The notes: a model not told the origin generated them from the letters alone. Shown: positions 21,641 to 32,814, counted from the first letter of the stretch. The stretch: 64,000 nucleotides of DNA from Pyropia yezoensis (GCA_009829735.1 CM020619.1:32528283-32592282), one strand, 5' to 3'. Numbers and translations are program-made.

Positions 21641-22534
21641 CGAGCGTGGGTGTCAAACTTTTCCAGAAATTCAAGATCGCCACCAAAGCGGTACACGTGT
21701 CGCTGGTGATGGAGGCTACTCTGGTCCCGAGTACTATTGAGCAGACAACCTTCCGGGGCCCGTGTCACTGCGCTACAGGATACGAGACTGTTCGAAAGCA
21801 TTGAAGGCGAAAGGTTCGTCAACCGAAGATAACGAAGAATTCAAGGAATGATGTTGTAGACCTTACGGCCTCAATGAGGAAAAACGTTATTCCAAAATAT
21901 ACTGAGTAAGAGTCTTCAGAAGGGCGCAAGTGCAACTTTCGCAAGATTCTTGAACAGTTCCTTGAACCATGCGGCCGTCGCCCCAGGAAAGTGCTGACAT
22001 CAATTGTCTGAGGAGTTTCTCGGAATGGCTCTCAGAACGGTTCTCAGAACAGGTCTGAGAATCTGCTGGGTAAGAATTTAGGGAAACTCCGGAAGGCACT
22101 TGTGCCAATTTGATGTCAGAGAGTATTATATATCCGAATCGATTGACAACGTTACAGTAAGAGTCATGCTGGTAAGTTTCAGAGTATCTTTCCGCAACAT
22201 TGGTCGTGTGTTCGGGATATTTATGTACAAGAAACGTTCTATCGTCGCTTTGCAACGACGCTCCACGATTTTTATCTACCTGGGCTGGTGGCGTCGCCGA
22301 TCAGAACGGACCACAGTGAAAGCAAGCACGAAATATGTGGATGTGTGTTGCTTTGATCCTTAGACGTGCGATGACCTGTGTGAGTATGGAAGTGAGCGCT
22401 TTATCAAATGTGCTGAGCCTTAATGTTTTTCATGAATTTACGGAAAAGTCGTGGATCGGCGCGTTGATGAACGTCCTTGTCTCTTCCACCCACTCATCTT
22501 CCCTGTTGAGATCGCGAGCACCAGCATTCACACG

Positions 22535-23905
22535 GCCGGGCAGGAAAGGGGATAGGAGGATAGGAGCCGCGTGGTCAGAGGTAGCCGGCTGTCGAGTAGT
22601 CCATGGACGCGGGAGGCCGAGCAGCACGACAGGGACATGCGCCCAAAGCCTCCGCCGCCTCCCCCCCCAACGAGGGGAAGGGGCCGCGAACGCCGCTGTT
22701 AAGAATCAAGTGCACACTTTTTGGCGATACACAGTGGACTGCTGTTAGGAGCGCCGGCGGGTACCGGTGTTCGGGAAGGTCGACGAGATGTAGAGCCCGG
22801 TGCTCATCGAGGTGCGGCCGCAATGCACACTCGCCTGAGATGGCGTGAAGATCTGGGTCGAGAAGGCACGTGAAGCGCTTGCTCAGCCATTCAGATGAGC
22901 TACATTTTGTCAACTGAACGTGCCGTGAGTATGATGTACTACTTCAATTACACGATAAATGCATTAAGAAGTGCGAACTGCTCTACGAACTAATCTCAGA
23001 ACTGTTCCTGAGATCGTCCTTGAAGACTGTATTGCTATGTGCCGAGTTTTGGCTGATCCGAACAAGAACATAAGCGCATGAACAAGAGGATGAGCCTATT
23101 GCGTGCCAGTATCTGGGAAGTAACCAAAAGCGCGCTGTGGCGCTCAGATGCCGGGAAGCACTTCATTGGCTGCCGCGACCGTGAGTCGAACTGAACGCAG
23201 AGTGATCAAAGCACTATTGCTTCTTGTCCGATATCGGTCGTATCTCCTCCACCACATGCGCCGTCCCCAGCAGGTCTGAAGAGATCAGTTATGCAGCTGG
23301 CAACTGGTGCCGATGTGGTCGCGAAATCGCCTGGAAATCTTAGATCCTCCGTCTTCACTTCAACGGACCCCCATGCAAAGCTGTCATTGATCAAAGGAGC
23401 ACCAGCTGTGGTCAGATGGGCCTCATCTGAGGCACGCTATTGGTCATCTGCAGTTTGCTTGTGCTCCTGTCCTAATTGGCCAGAATCAGGCACTGAGCAA
23501 TAGCAGAGATTGCGGGTGGCAGAATCGTCATGGGATCCGCTACGATATTCGAGAAGGCATTCGAGGGCTGAATTCGGAAGCAGATCAGAAACCGTTCCTA
23601 AACATTCGCGAGGTCCAGCAGGGCTTCCTACGATATCTCTTGCGACGCCAGAAATCTCGGAAGATACCTCAGCGCTACAGGAGTTACCTCTCTATATCAT
23701 CTGGGAAAGCAGAAGCGAATGTTGACGAAGTCGTTTTGTGATATCTGCCCCCATGACAAGTTAGGAGAGTTCCTGGGACGATCCTGGGATCGGCCTGAAG
23801 AATTTCCAACATAATTTCTCAGGACAGTTCCAAACCGGTCAATCTCAATTTCCACGAGGCCGTCGAAAAACGCCGTGTGATACGGCCTCTGGAACAGAAT
23901 GGGCC
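22535..23905 (-). repeat. Right outer arm of large imperfect palindrome
   Basis: This is the reverse complement of the left outer arm, without the nested 627-bp element. It therefore preserves the pre-insertion sequence. The block 22706-23379 is nearly identical to 18322-18994. No transposase or other gene is visible in either arm. Confidence 0.85.
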
Positions 23906-25564
23906 TTCTAGAGAAGCCGCCACTTATCACAACAAATACTGCACAGAAACTCGTGAGTTTTTTTAGTAAAACGGCCGCACCTCCTCCGAAAGATCGCTAC
24001 GAGGCTGACCTTCGTGAGCGAATAGTGACTTTGTTGTTGCGACGCACGAAGATTGCAAATTTCTACGGCGCTGTAGAAATGCTCCTGGACCTGACTTTTT
24101 CCCGGATCGTGACTATTCACAAAAAGAAAAACGTTGCACAGAAAGACAGAAGTGCAAGAACTCATTGACAAATGGTTCCATTGATTGCTGAACTACGGAT
24201 GAGAAGAGGAAGCATGTACTCGATCCATGCAGGATACAGTCGATACATAACTGGATGTGGCAACGCTCCTTGAAAGCGCCGTTGTAGCCTCCAAGAATAG
24301 TTGAACATATTTTTGAATAGCAGTCCCCCTGAATTGCTCAAAAGACTCTTCTTCAGTCGCGTGGGACTCCTGATCTCGTGTTCGGCCACAAGTGACCTTG
24401 CGGGCCTCAAAAGACGTACAAGTACTCAGCTTGGTCAAGTCGTGTGTTTTGTTTACTCGAACGTGCCCGAATCGCGCTCATATCGCGCCTGAATCGCCAG
24501 GGCGATTTTGGGCGCATCACGGCCTCTTGGCGTATTCGTAGCGCCCGAAAAAGGTCCACCCAACGCGCATTGGGCACGTTCCACAGATTTTCTGTTGCAG
24601 AACCCCTATTCTTGTTTCATAACGACAACAGTAACGACTGGTCATTGGCATGCCTCAAGTGGCACACCTCCAGAGAGTGCTCTTCATTGCGTGAAGACGT
24701 ATTCTGATTAGCGGAACGTGAACACGGAGATTATTGCACTGCTGTCGTTTGACGCGTCAACAGGTAAACGCGGCAGGCCCGGAGTCGAGCAGACTCCGAG
24801 CATGATAAATGAAGAGTCCGAGTGTTTTGAGAGAATCGACGAGACCTCTTAAACTTTAGGGTGCGCACTTCATGGACAATGACTTGCTCGAAACGTTTCG
24901 GACGGTGCGTTGCAGCCAAAAGGAGCGTGAGATTGTCGAAAAATGTGTGACAGGACTCGGAAGAAAGCAACACGTGCCCTCTCTTTGGCGTGTCGAGACA
25001 AGCACAAAAACTCTTGTGGGCGATGCACACAATTTCTCGAAGCGCGTGCGGTACATGCAGAGCAGTGTACCTTGCAGCTCGCGATGCTGTCGCCATCACT
25101 CACTTCATCTTCAGCTTCACGACCAGGTCCATGCCCACACGAAAAAGTGAAGCTGCTGCTGTACTTGCCGCTGTCATTGATCTATTTTAAGTGGTATCTG
25201 TTGAATGCGGCACCAGACATTAACAGTTTCAACACTCCACGTTTTGTGCATCGTGCGACCGATGTTTCACTTCGTTACTTACCTACCTCAAGCCGCGTGC
25301 TCCGCCACAGATAAGTGGCTTGAAATGTGGCTCAGCCCCGCGCGCTGGTACCGCCTGGAAAATGTTGTGGCCAAGAGCGCGCGATGGAAGAGAGCGAGCT
25401 GTATAATACTCCTGTTGCGACCTGCATGGGGCTCTACCAGCGTCTCTTCATTTTTCTGAAGCGCGCCGTATCCCCTCAAATGACACAACTGTCGTCCGAG
25501 CAGATGTTCGTTGTACGTTGTGGGGTCAAAACGTTTTCAATTGGGAATCTTCCGTAATTGTTCC
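23906..25564. other. No gene seen
   Basis: Composition is balanced. The longest frames are under 125 codons, overlap on both strands and carry no recognisable domain. Probably decayed repeat sequence. Confidence 0.5.
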
Positions 25565-25644
25565 GGTGACGTGGCCGAGTGGTCTAAGGCGCCAGTTTAA
25601 GGCACTGGTCTTTCGGGGCGCGAGTTCGAATCTCGCCGTCATCA
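25565..25644 (+). tRNA. tRNA-Leu (anticodon AAG)
   Basis: The acceptor stem GGTGACG pairs with CGTCATC (25637-25643; one G-U) and the discriminator is A (25644). T8 G9 and the D arm GCCGAGTGG…GGC are typical of Leu tRNAs. The anticodon stem CCAGT/ACTGG encloses the loop TTAAGGC, giving anticodon AAG. The long variable arm marks class II, and the T arm is GCGAG-TTCGAAT-CTCGC. The internal A-box (TGGCCGAGTGG) and B-box (AGTTCGAATCT) are present. No intron, and CCA is not encoded, as expected for a nuclear gene. Confidence 0.95.
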
Positions 25645-25661
25645 ATATACGAACTAAGTCA

Positions 25662-25666
25662 TTTTT
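25662..25666 (+). terminator. RNA polymerase III terminator (T5)
   Basis: A run of five T on the coding strand, 18 bases after the tRNA-Leu gene, is the usual Pol III stop. Confidence 0.7.
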
Positions 25667-26069
25667 GCGGTGAGGACTGTCTTCTGCCTACATCCTCGTG
25701 CACGCCCAGGTGAACGGCTCCTTGTGGCACATCCACCAAAAAGCACACATGCGCCTAAGCGGGTCTCGCACATCAAACTTTTTCTTGATCTCGCGCTCGA
25801 GTCATTGTCCCATGAGGGGCCGAGCCAAGTGCCCCTGTAGCGGACTGTGCCGGGTTCTGATCGCGATCCTCGTAGGTGCTGGGATGATGCCCTTGAAAAT
25901 AGCCGTCGTCCGGTGGAACCGGGGGCTCGCTCGTCAGAACATGCCTTCGAGAAAGGCCGTCAGCCGATGATCCGGTCAGGTCCACAGCTTGCCGTCACGC
26001 ATATGAGATGCATCCCTGCGAGCCAACATGCCCCCCCGCCCTCTTCTGACCAATAAGCACACACTGCGT

Positions 26070-26402
26070 CTACCCAGGAACCGTGATAGTTCCTGAAAAG
26101 AACGGGTCCCCGTGTTGGGCCCAGTCAGCCCAATTCGAAAAGAACTGAGACGCGCGCGCCGATAGCGGCACCACGCGTGTCCTGGCAGCGATGTCGATCG
26201 TCATCGCAACCGCGGAGTCAGCTGCGGCGGTGGCGGCGGCCTTCGGAGTGGCGCTGGCGGGGGCCGCAGTTATGGTCGCGACTGAACCGGTAGCTGCGCC
26301 GTGCGCAGCGTTTCCAACCGTGCTGCCGTCGGCGACAGTTGCCGCGACAGCTGCGACGATCGGGAAGAGAAACAAACGGCAAAACGTTCGGAACCTGCAC
26401 AC
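26070..26402 (-). CDS. Doubtful small secreted protein
   Basis: A 110-codon frame that begins MCRFRTFCRLFLFPIVAAVA, a good signal-peptide shape, continues as an Ala/Thr-rich stretch and ends SGTITVPG. A 110-codon frame on the plus strand (26191-26523) overlaps it and is equally Ala-rich, so at most one of the two is real. There is no family recognition, and it is isolated among repeats. Confidence 0.25.
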   Translation of the reverse strand: MCRFRTFCRLFLFPIVAAVAATVADGSTVGNAAHGAATGSVATITAAPASATPKAAATAAADSAVAMTIDIAARTRVVPLSARASQFFSNWADWAQHGDPFFSGTITVPG

Positions 26403-26796
26403 GTACAGCTGCGCGTGGCGGGCCGGGTGCCATCCAGGTAAGAGTGAGCCTCAGGCAGTTGTATCAAATAGCGGGGGAGTCGGTGGCGTTGAGCGTGCCG
26501 GTATCTATTGTGTGCTGGTGTGAGAGTTAGAACGGTCTTTTTCTGCGGTCAACCTCGTCAGTCCAGTCTTGGGGGGGGTGCCCCCTCCTGGGGCAAGCGC
26601 CGTGCTTCACGCGAAGCCGATTCAACAGGAGATATTGACGCCACCTGTCGCATCGCCGCGGTGAAGATGGATGTCCCTAGCTAGGTTCACGTTTATCTCC
26701 AACGAAAGCATGGCAAAAGTGCCCGCCATGGTGGTTCTTCCTCGAAAAGGGGCAGCCGGACCCCGGAACAGAGTAAGAGTGGCGTGCACACCAGAT

Positions 26797-27158
26797 TGTA
26801 GTACAAAAGGAATCCGTTCCTCGTCCACTCTCAGGGAACTTTTACCAGCGGGGATCGGCAGCAAAGTCACAGGGAGGCCAAGGTCGCTGTCCTTGGAGCG
26901 CGAGCCACGGGGCCGAGATGGGAGCCCAAATGGGAGGGGTATGTTGTTCTACCATGGCCGGCGGTGGATTCGCCGTCGGCCCCCTTGTTATAAACCCACG
27001 GAGACACCACAAACTACGCTCCACCCCAAGATGCGGGTCCCTCTGGTTATACGTAACTGGTAGATACCGTAACCCAAGCGAACTCCAAACTTGACAGTTA
27101 AGGATTAGAAGTAGGCCCCCTAAATTAGGGACGCAATACGGTCATCCATGTTGCTACA
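26797..27158. mobile_element. Solo LTR, 362 bp, copy 1 (target duplication CAGAT)
   Basis: It starts TGTAGTACAA and ends GTTGCTACA, so the tips TGTAG/CTACA are inverted repeats. It is flanked by exact CAGAT on both sides (26792-26796, 27159-27163). It shares length and most of its sequence with 29423-29784. A TATA-like gttataaaccc lies near 26988. Because each copy has its own duplication, the two are separate solo LTRs and not the ends of one element. Confidence 0.9.
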
Positions 27159-27163
27159 CAGAT

Positions 27164-28529
27164 CCCCTCTGGACATAGATATACTGTGCGACTCGCTGTC
27201 AAGAACACGAATCTCGGCTGTAAGGGGCACCCCGAGAGAGTCGTCGCAGAGCGAAACGTGCCGTGAGTGTACAGGAATAGGACTGGATGAGCGCCGACCA
27301 GCCAGCTGTATACCTAAAAATTACCGTCGGGAACACTCGTGCGATCCTAAATCTCTACAATATGTTCACAATGTGGCAACATTGTGAGGCACCACCCACA
27401 CCCGGGCAGCCCTCAACGTACTGGTGAACGGTGTCAGCTGCCCGCGCAAGCCAATGGGGCTGCGGGGCACGGGGAAGGTGCCGGGCGGGGTGACGGTGAT
27501 GGGGGTGGGGAAGAAGATGGGCGTGACTTCGGTGAGGGTCGAGGGGGTCGAGGGGTTCGAGGGTAAAGGAGGTCGTTGTGTCTGTGTCTGTTGTTCCCCC
27601 CGAGGTCTCCCCGGGTGGCGCCCGCACTCACGCATTACATACCCCCGGGGGGGCACCAAGGGAGCCCCAAAGCATGCGATTGCCCGTGCCGCCGGGGGGG
27701 CGGCACCAATGGGCTCAATACAAGGCATAGGCTCTCAGAACAAGTCAAGGCGGGTGTGCGCGCCCCACGGCGCCCCACAAGACAGCCCCAAGCGGGGGCG
27801 GGGGCGGCGTGCGGCGCTCGTAGCGCCGCGCGGCTGGCCTCACATGCCGGTCGGCCGGAAAGGCCGCAGAGGCGTGTAAGCCAGACGCAAGTCTTCGGGT
27901 CGAGAATCTCCCGTGGGTCAGCAAATCTTGCCGTTCCCATTGGCTCGTGGGGAGATTGTTCCGGCTGGCCGATGAGTCAGAGATGTGGCTTGTCCTGCGG
28001 TCTGTCAGTCCTCTGATTCGCGGAGAGAAAATATCCGTCCGGGGATGAGACAGGGTACTAACGGGTAGCCGATCCGCAGCTCTCGTGCTGGCCGTCCGCG
28101 ACCCGCAGAATCTCGGCCGGACACCGCGGCATCTCCAGATTACCAGGGAGTTGATGCGTCTTGGAAGGAGTTGGCTGAGAAGGACAGGGAAGGAGAGGCC
28201 CCAGTCCTTATCCCCGAAGCTAGAGTCTTGGGGATTTAGGGGGCATATCCTTACAAACATATGCCGTCGAAAGACCGTCGAAGCGACCGTCGGATTATAT
28301 GTGAAACCTCCCTGTTAGGCTGGAGGCCCCAGTCATGTGCAGCGCGACTGCGACAAAGTCTGCACAGAAAGTCCAAGTTTCGCCTGGCCCTCGGATGAAG
28401 AGGCATCTGAGGGCATACCCACCCATGTGGACTAACCGGGTGACTTAAACGAGGCCATGTACTAGTTCTCGGTTTGCAAGTCCTACTTGTCTTTCTTCAA
28501 AACTTGAAAATCACTTCAGTCAATGAGAC
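27164..28529. other. No gene seen
   Basis: Mixed composition, with a GC-rich patch at about 27440-27870. Short frames on both strands have no recognisable product. Confidence 0.5.
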
Positions 28530-29417
28530 GTGCGTCTCACCGACGACTGCGCCAGGCGCTGCGACTGCGAAAGAAGACTTGGCGGCAGCGGAGCGCCGGC
28601 TGAGGTGTCTGCATCGGCCGCCCGGTCCACCGCGTTGGTGCCTCTGCCGGATCGCCTGTCGCCGCCGCGAGCTGTGGCAAAGGCTCCCCCAGCCAGCACG
28701 GCCGTCGACCCTCCAGCCGCCGTCCGGCCAGCGGCGCCGTGCACCTCTGCGCCACCTCCCCCCCCTCCCCCAGCCGCCCCTCCGCGGGCCGCGCGTACCC
28801 AACCCGCGGCGGCATCAGCGGCGGTGGTCGACGGCCGCTTCGCCGCCGTGCTTGCCGTCCCTGAAGCCGACACGGGCGAGGCGCAGGCGCGCCTGGCCGC
28901 CACCGCCGCCTCAGCGACCAACTCTATCCGCGCCGTGTACGTGTTGCTGTCCGCGTCGATGACGGCCAATACCCTCTCCCGGCGGGTGGCGCCCACAGGG
29001 AAGGCGGATGGGGGGCTCGCCGCGGCGGCGTGCACGACGGCAACGCATGCGCTGGTGAAGCGTGTGACGGTGGTACGTGGAGTGGCATCTTCCATGGGCG
29101 GTCGGGACTGGTGGAGCGGCTGCCCCCACCGTGCCCGGCACTGACGGTGTGGGGGTGCCGCTTCTCGAGGTGATAGTGGCGCTGTGCCCTCTGTCCTTAG
29201 GTGGCATTTTGTGGAACGACGTTGCAGCAGCTGTGCTGGCCGCAGCAGTGCAAGCGGCCGCGGCGGAGTGGCGGCGGCTGGCGGGGTGGGCGGGGCGGCG
29301 GCTGTCGGAGCGAGGGGGTGGACCGGCGCGGGTGTGGGGTGCGCGGCCCGGTGGAGGACGAGCAGCGAACACTGGGAGTGCCATGCCCTTAAGATTGAGG
29401 TGGCGCAGGGGCTGCGA
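28530..29417 (+). pseudogene. Possible gene fragment, GC-rich, maybe spliced
   Basis: This is a GC-rich island inside the repeat block. A plus-strand frame (28530-29144) becomes protein-like at about 28820-29070 (VDGRFAAVLAVP, then NSIRAVYVLLSASMTAN). A second block in another frame (about 29200-29340) reads GGILWNDVAAAVLAAAVQ. A GTACGT donor at 29073 and a CTTAG acceptor at 29200 could bridge them, but the simplest joining is out of phase, so the model is unproven. The opposite strand is also open over most of the island. The 29423 solo LTR sits at its end and may truncate it. No family is recognised. Confidence 0.3.
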
Positions 29418-29422
29418 CAGAG

Positions 29423-29784
29423 TGTAGCACAATAGGGAACTGCTGCACGTCCACTCTCAGGGAACACTCACCAAGGGGGATGGGCACCAACGTCACCGGG
29501 AGGCCGAGGTTGCTGTCCTTGGAGCGCAAGCCACGGGACCAAGATGGGAGCCCAAATGGGAGGGGTTTGTTGTTCTACCTTGGCCGGCGGTGGATTCGCC
29601 GCCGGCCCCCTCGTTATAAACCCTCGGAGACACTACTAACTACCCTCCACCCCAAGATGCAAGTCCCTCTGGTCATACGTAACTTATAGATACCGTAACC
29701 AGTGCGGACTGCCAAATTGAGAGTTAAGGGTAAGACGTAGCCCCCCTATATTAGGGTCACAATACGGTCATCCATATTGCTACA
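29423..29784. mobile_element. Solo LTR, 362 bp, copy 2 (target duplication CAGAG)
   Basis: It starts TGTAGCACAA and ends ATTGCTACA, with CAGAG on both sides (29418-29422, 29785-29789). It is homologous over its full length to 26797-27158, with substitutions but equal length. A TATA-like gttataaaccc is kept near 29614. Confidence 0.9.
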
Positions 29785-29789
29785 CAGAG

Positions 29790-31089
29790 ACTGCGGGGGG
29801 GGGCGGCGACCCGTAGCGGTTGCGGAAGGGGGTGGGGGTTGGGGGGCGAGAACGCGCACGGTCACGGCGGCGGCGGTCCGGCGCGGCCGGGGCGTGAGGC
29901 GGGCGGGGGCCTGGCTGCCCGCGGCACGACGCACCGTGCACGCCACCAGAGTACCGGCCTGTCCTGTTTGGCGCCCGTGCTCAATGTGTCTGTGCTTTAC
30001 TACATTGGGGGGGGGGGCACCGTCTGCGCTGAACAGGAGACGACGAAGCGGCTCACGTTGCCGCGCAACCAGAGATAAAGTGATGCAGGACGTCGAGCAG
30101 CGTTAGAGTCAACACTCATCGTCGGCAGCCGCGCCCACCTGTATCTTGATGCCATCTGATTGCACTCGTCACATCTCCACGTCCAGCACAGCATTAGGAC
30201 TGCTGTAGGGATTGTTGAAAATATTCCCAACTGCATCTCGGCTGCATCTTTTGGACCCTACATGTCATTTCCATGCTCAGGCGTCGTTGCCTGCGACCGT
30301 TCTGTTTCAAGTCTGGGAGCCTGGGGACTTGGCCACAGAGATTGTCTTAAAGCAGTCCAGAATGACAGTCAACGCAGGCAAATGCGGGCGACCATCCGGC
30401 CATCCGTATCTATGCTCCGTGGGGTAGTTCTCGATCTGGTTAGGACATCATTTCAACTTCATCTCAAGCGTTAGGGTGGGGCCTCAGTCCTACGCAGTGC
30501 CCCCAGTGGCCCAAATATGCCCTGCCTTGCCTCGTAAGAAGCGACAGAACCGCTTATTGACTCCGTGCTGCGGGGCTACAGAGCGTATTTGAAGCCTGTG
30601 AAGGGCTGATAGCAGATGATTTCTTGGATTCTGGGCTCTATCATAAGCACTAGGTAGGTGCTGCGCCTGAGAGCAACGTGAGAGAGCCACATGCCTGCAC
30701 TAAAATCCACGAAGCGCATGAGGCGACGGCGATTCTCGTTCGACGTGCTCTCACGGCCAAGGCACAGCCCGAAATGACTTGGCCTGTGCGCCTGTGTCAT
30801 GGGACAGGCCACAGAGGTCGTCTCAGAGCACGTTTATCAAACGGAAGACAATGATTATAGTACTCATTTTGTCTACGAAGCGTCAAAATCAAGGCGGACG
30901 TGGTGTCACGCACTCCTGTCTCTCTCTTATTTCTCTCCTCTCATTCTCTTTTCTCTCTCGGTCCAGACTGTCAAACGGCGTTCAATGGCTTGCAATGCGT
31001 TACATGTCATTCAATGGCCGCACAAAAAGTCAGATGCAACGAGATACTTGTGTAAAAACTATCATGCAGCCGCGTGGCTCTCTCGTGCC
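29790..31089. other. No gene seen; 3' side of the minus-strand gene
   Basis: A GC-rich remnant at 29790-29960 continues the island split by the solo LTR. After that the composition is balanced, with short frames only. A plus-strand frame overlapping 30800-31570 is the antisense shadow of the 31090 gene. Confidence 0.5.
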
Positions 31090-32766
31090 TCACACAAAGT
31101 TGTTGGTAAAGAAGCGGTGGTCGCGCCAGTCACCGGCATCAGAAGCAAAGCTCTTAGGGAAACGACACACCCCAACACGATCCACCCACTCCCAGTCGTG
31201 CTCCACGCAGAGAACGTCAATAATCTTGTTCGAAGAAACGGCCGCAAGGGTGGGGCGTATCTTGCCCTCCCGAACCTGGTGGCACCACCGAAGCCGCTCG
31301 CACCCGTATGCCGTGAAAGGACACTCAGGCACGGAGCTTGCCGTCTCAGCACAGTGCACCACAACAGTCCGACTGAGCGTGCCGTTGTGGGCCGCAATGA
31401 TCGCGCGTGCCTGCCCCACTCCGACCGTCCCGTCTTCTGCTCGGTAGCGAATCCAGTCATACCAAGGGCGTCCCTTCATGTCCGGGGTGGCCCAGACCAT
31501 GGTGCGATCGCCGCGCGCCCGACAGATGTCAGCCTCTGGCAACCACGTCCCGGACTGCGTCGTGATGAAGTCAGATGAAGCGCACTGCAGGGCATCGTCC
31601 AAAGTCACCAAGCCAGATGCAGCTGCAAAGTCGGAGACGGAGCTGAGCGCCCCACGGGCACGCATACGACGCAATTTGGACGCCTTCTTGGAAGTCGCTG
31701 TTGATGTCTGCCGCTGTCGTGAGAGTCGTACTACGCTCTCGATCTGCTCCGTGAGCACCATCTGCAACGCTGCGTTGTCACGACTCTTGTTCGTGAGCGT
31801 AAAAGCCAGCTTGAAAAACTTGTGCAGGGCCTCGTTCACGCCCGTGTTGCCGTCTTGGAGGTTGCCTCGCAGGAAGAACTCATCCAGCAGATGCGACACT
31901 GCGCGATGCAGCTTGGTTGTGTGCGAGGGCCCAAATAGGGGCTGGTAGTCGTTCTCAATCCAACGACTCATACGACGACAGACAGACTTGGCTTGCGCCC
32001 AGGTGAGCGACGATGGCGTGGGGAACGCGACCTTCAACGGCAATGTCGTTGAGCCGGTCGCCCGCTCCACCGACAAGCACATCTGATGAGCTGCGGCTAT
32101 GCGCGTCCCAGACATGGTACAAGCGTTGGCAAACACGTCGCGCAGCGATGGGGTGATGAAAGCAAATGTGTCCGTCGGAGCGTTGTCCTCGTACACAGCA
32201 CGACAGCACTCCTCATCACCAAACTCATCGAGGTAGTCCAACACCTTCGCGCAGAGCGTGTCACCGATTTCCCCCACACAGGCGACGGGAGAGACGTGAT
32301 CCGCAAAAGCAGCACCGTGCAAATCATTAGCGGCACGCATCTTTGCTGATCTGTCCTCAACTGGATCCTCCCCGCTCACACACTCACCAGAGCTGTAGTC
32401 ACTCGTCGCCGACGCGTCACTGTCGTATGCCGACGAGCTTTCTCCTTGCGAGTCCCAGTCGCTCTCTCCTGCACCATCTCCACCGTCACCCCTCTCCTCA
32501 GCATCGCCAAAACCCCCCTCCTCTTCGGAATCATCTCCCCCGCCCCCACCCACGGAATCATGATCGACATCCTCCTCCTCGCCAGTCCCATCTCCACCCC
32601 CGCCTCCCCCATCATCCTCTTCTGAGCTTTCCATGGCCATGCTCTTCGCAGTCTCAGCATCAGCAGCATCATCTGCAAGCCTGTGCCGCTTGCGCAGGTG
32701 ACGGCCAAGGTGGCAGGGACTGAGAAGACGACCGTCGTCACAACCGTGTACGGTACACCGCTTCAT
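31090..32766 (-). CDS. C2H2-finger/acidic protein, possibly transposon-derived
   Basis: A 558-residue product. I start at the ATG at 32766 because it begins MKRCTVHGC and a finger; the frame upstream runs through a poly-Gly homopolymer and is unlikely to be coding. Residues about 4-30 form a C-x4-C…H-x4-H zinc-finger motif. About 45-135 is an acidic Gly/Asp/Glu/Ser region. About 150-330 is a helical region with GNLQDGNTGVNEALHKFFKL and TNKSRDNAALQMVLTEQIES. About 390-550 is a well-structured Cys/Trp/His-containing domain (WATPDMKGRPWYDWIRYR, then CVEHDWEWVDR). The N-E-x-x-HK…TNK pattern and a C-terminal chromatin-type domain are reminiscent of parts of protist transposases or their domesticated relatives, but I see no catalytic triad and no flanking TIRs. 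Confidence 0.6.
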   Translation of the reverse strand: MKRCTVHGCDDGRLLSPCHLGRHLRKRHRLADDAADAETAKSMAMESSEEDDGGGGGGDGTGEEEDVDHDSVGGGGGDDSEEEGGFGDAEERGDGGDGAGESDWDSQGESSSAYDSDASATSDYSSGECVSGEDPVEDRSAKMRAANDLHGAAFADHVSPVACVGEIGDTLCAKVLDYLDEFGDEECCRAVYEDNAPTDTFAFITPSLRDVFANACTMSGTRIAAAHQMCLSVERATGSTTLPLKVAFPTPSSLTWAQAKSVCRRMSRWIENDYQPLFGPSHTTKLHRAVSHLLDEFFLRGNLQDGNTGVNEALHKFFKLAFTLTNKSRDNAALQMVLTEQIESVVRLSRQRQTSTATSKKASKLRRMRARGALSSVSDFAAASGLVTLDDALQCASSDFITTQSGTWLPEADICRARGDRTMVWATPDMKGRPWYDWIRYRAEDGTVGVGQARAIIAAHNGTLSRTVVVHCAETASSVPECPFTAYGCERLRWCHQVREGKIRPTLAAVSSNKIIDVLCVEHDWEWVDRVGVCRFPKSFASDAGDWRDHRFFTNNFV

Positions 32767-32786
32767 AACACCAGGAAGGCGATCAG

Positions 32787-32814
32787 CCCCCCCCCCCCCC
32801 CCCCCCCCCCCCCC
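32787..32814. repeat. Poly(C) tract, 28 bases
   Basis: 28 uninterrupted C (G on the sense strand of the adjacent minus-strand gene), 21 bases upstream of its chosen start. It is likely in the 5' leader and prone to length error. Confidence 0.9.

Noticed and set aside
26797-29784. A single 3-kb LTR retrotransposon bounded by the two 362-bp repeats
   Set aside because: Each repeat has its own perfect 5-bp target duplication, there is no primer-binding site or polypurine tract inside, and no gag or pol lies between them.
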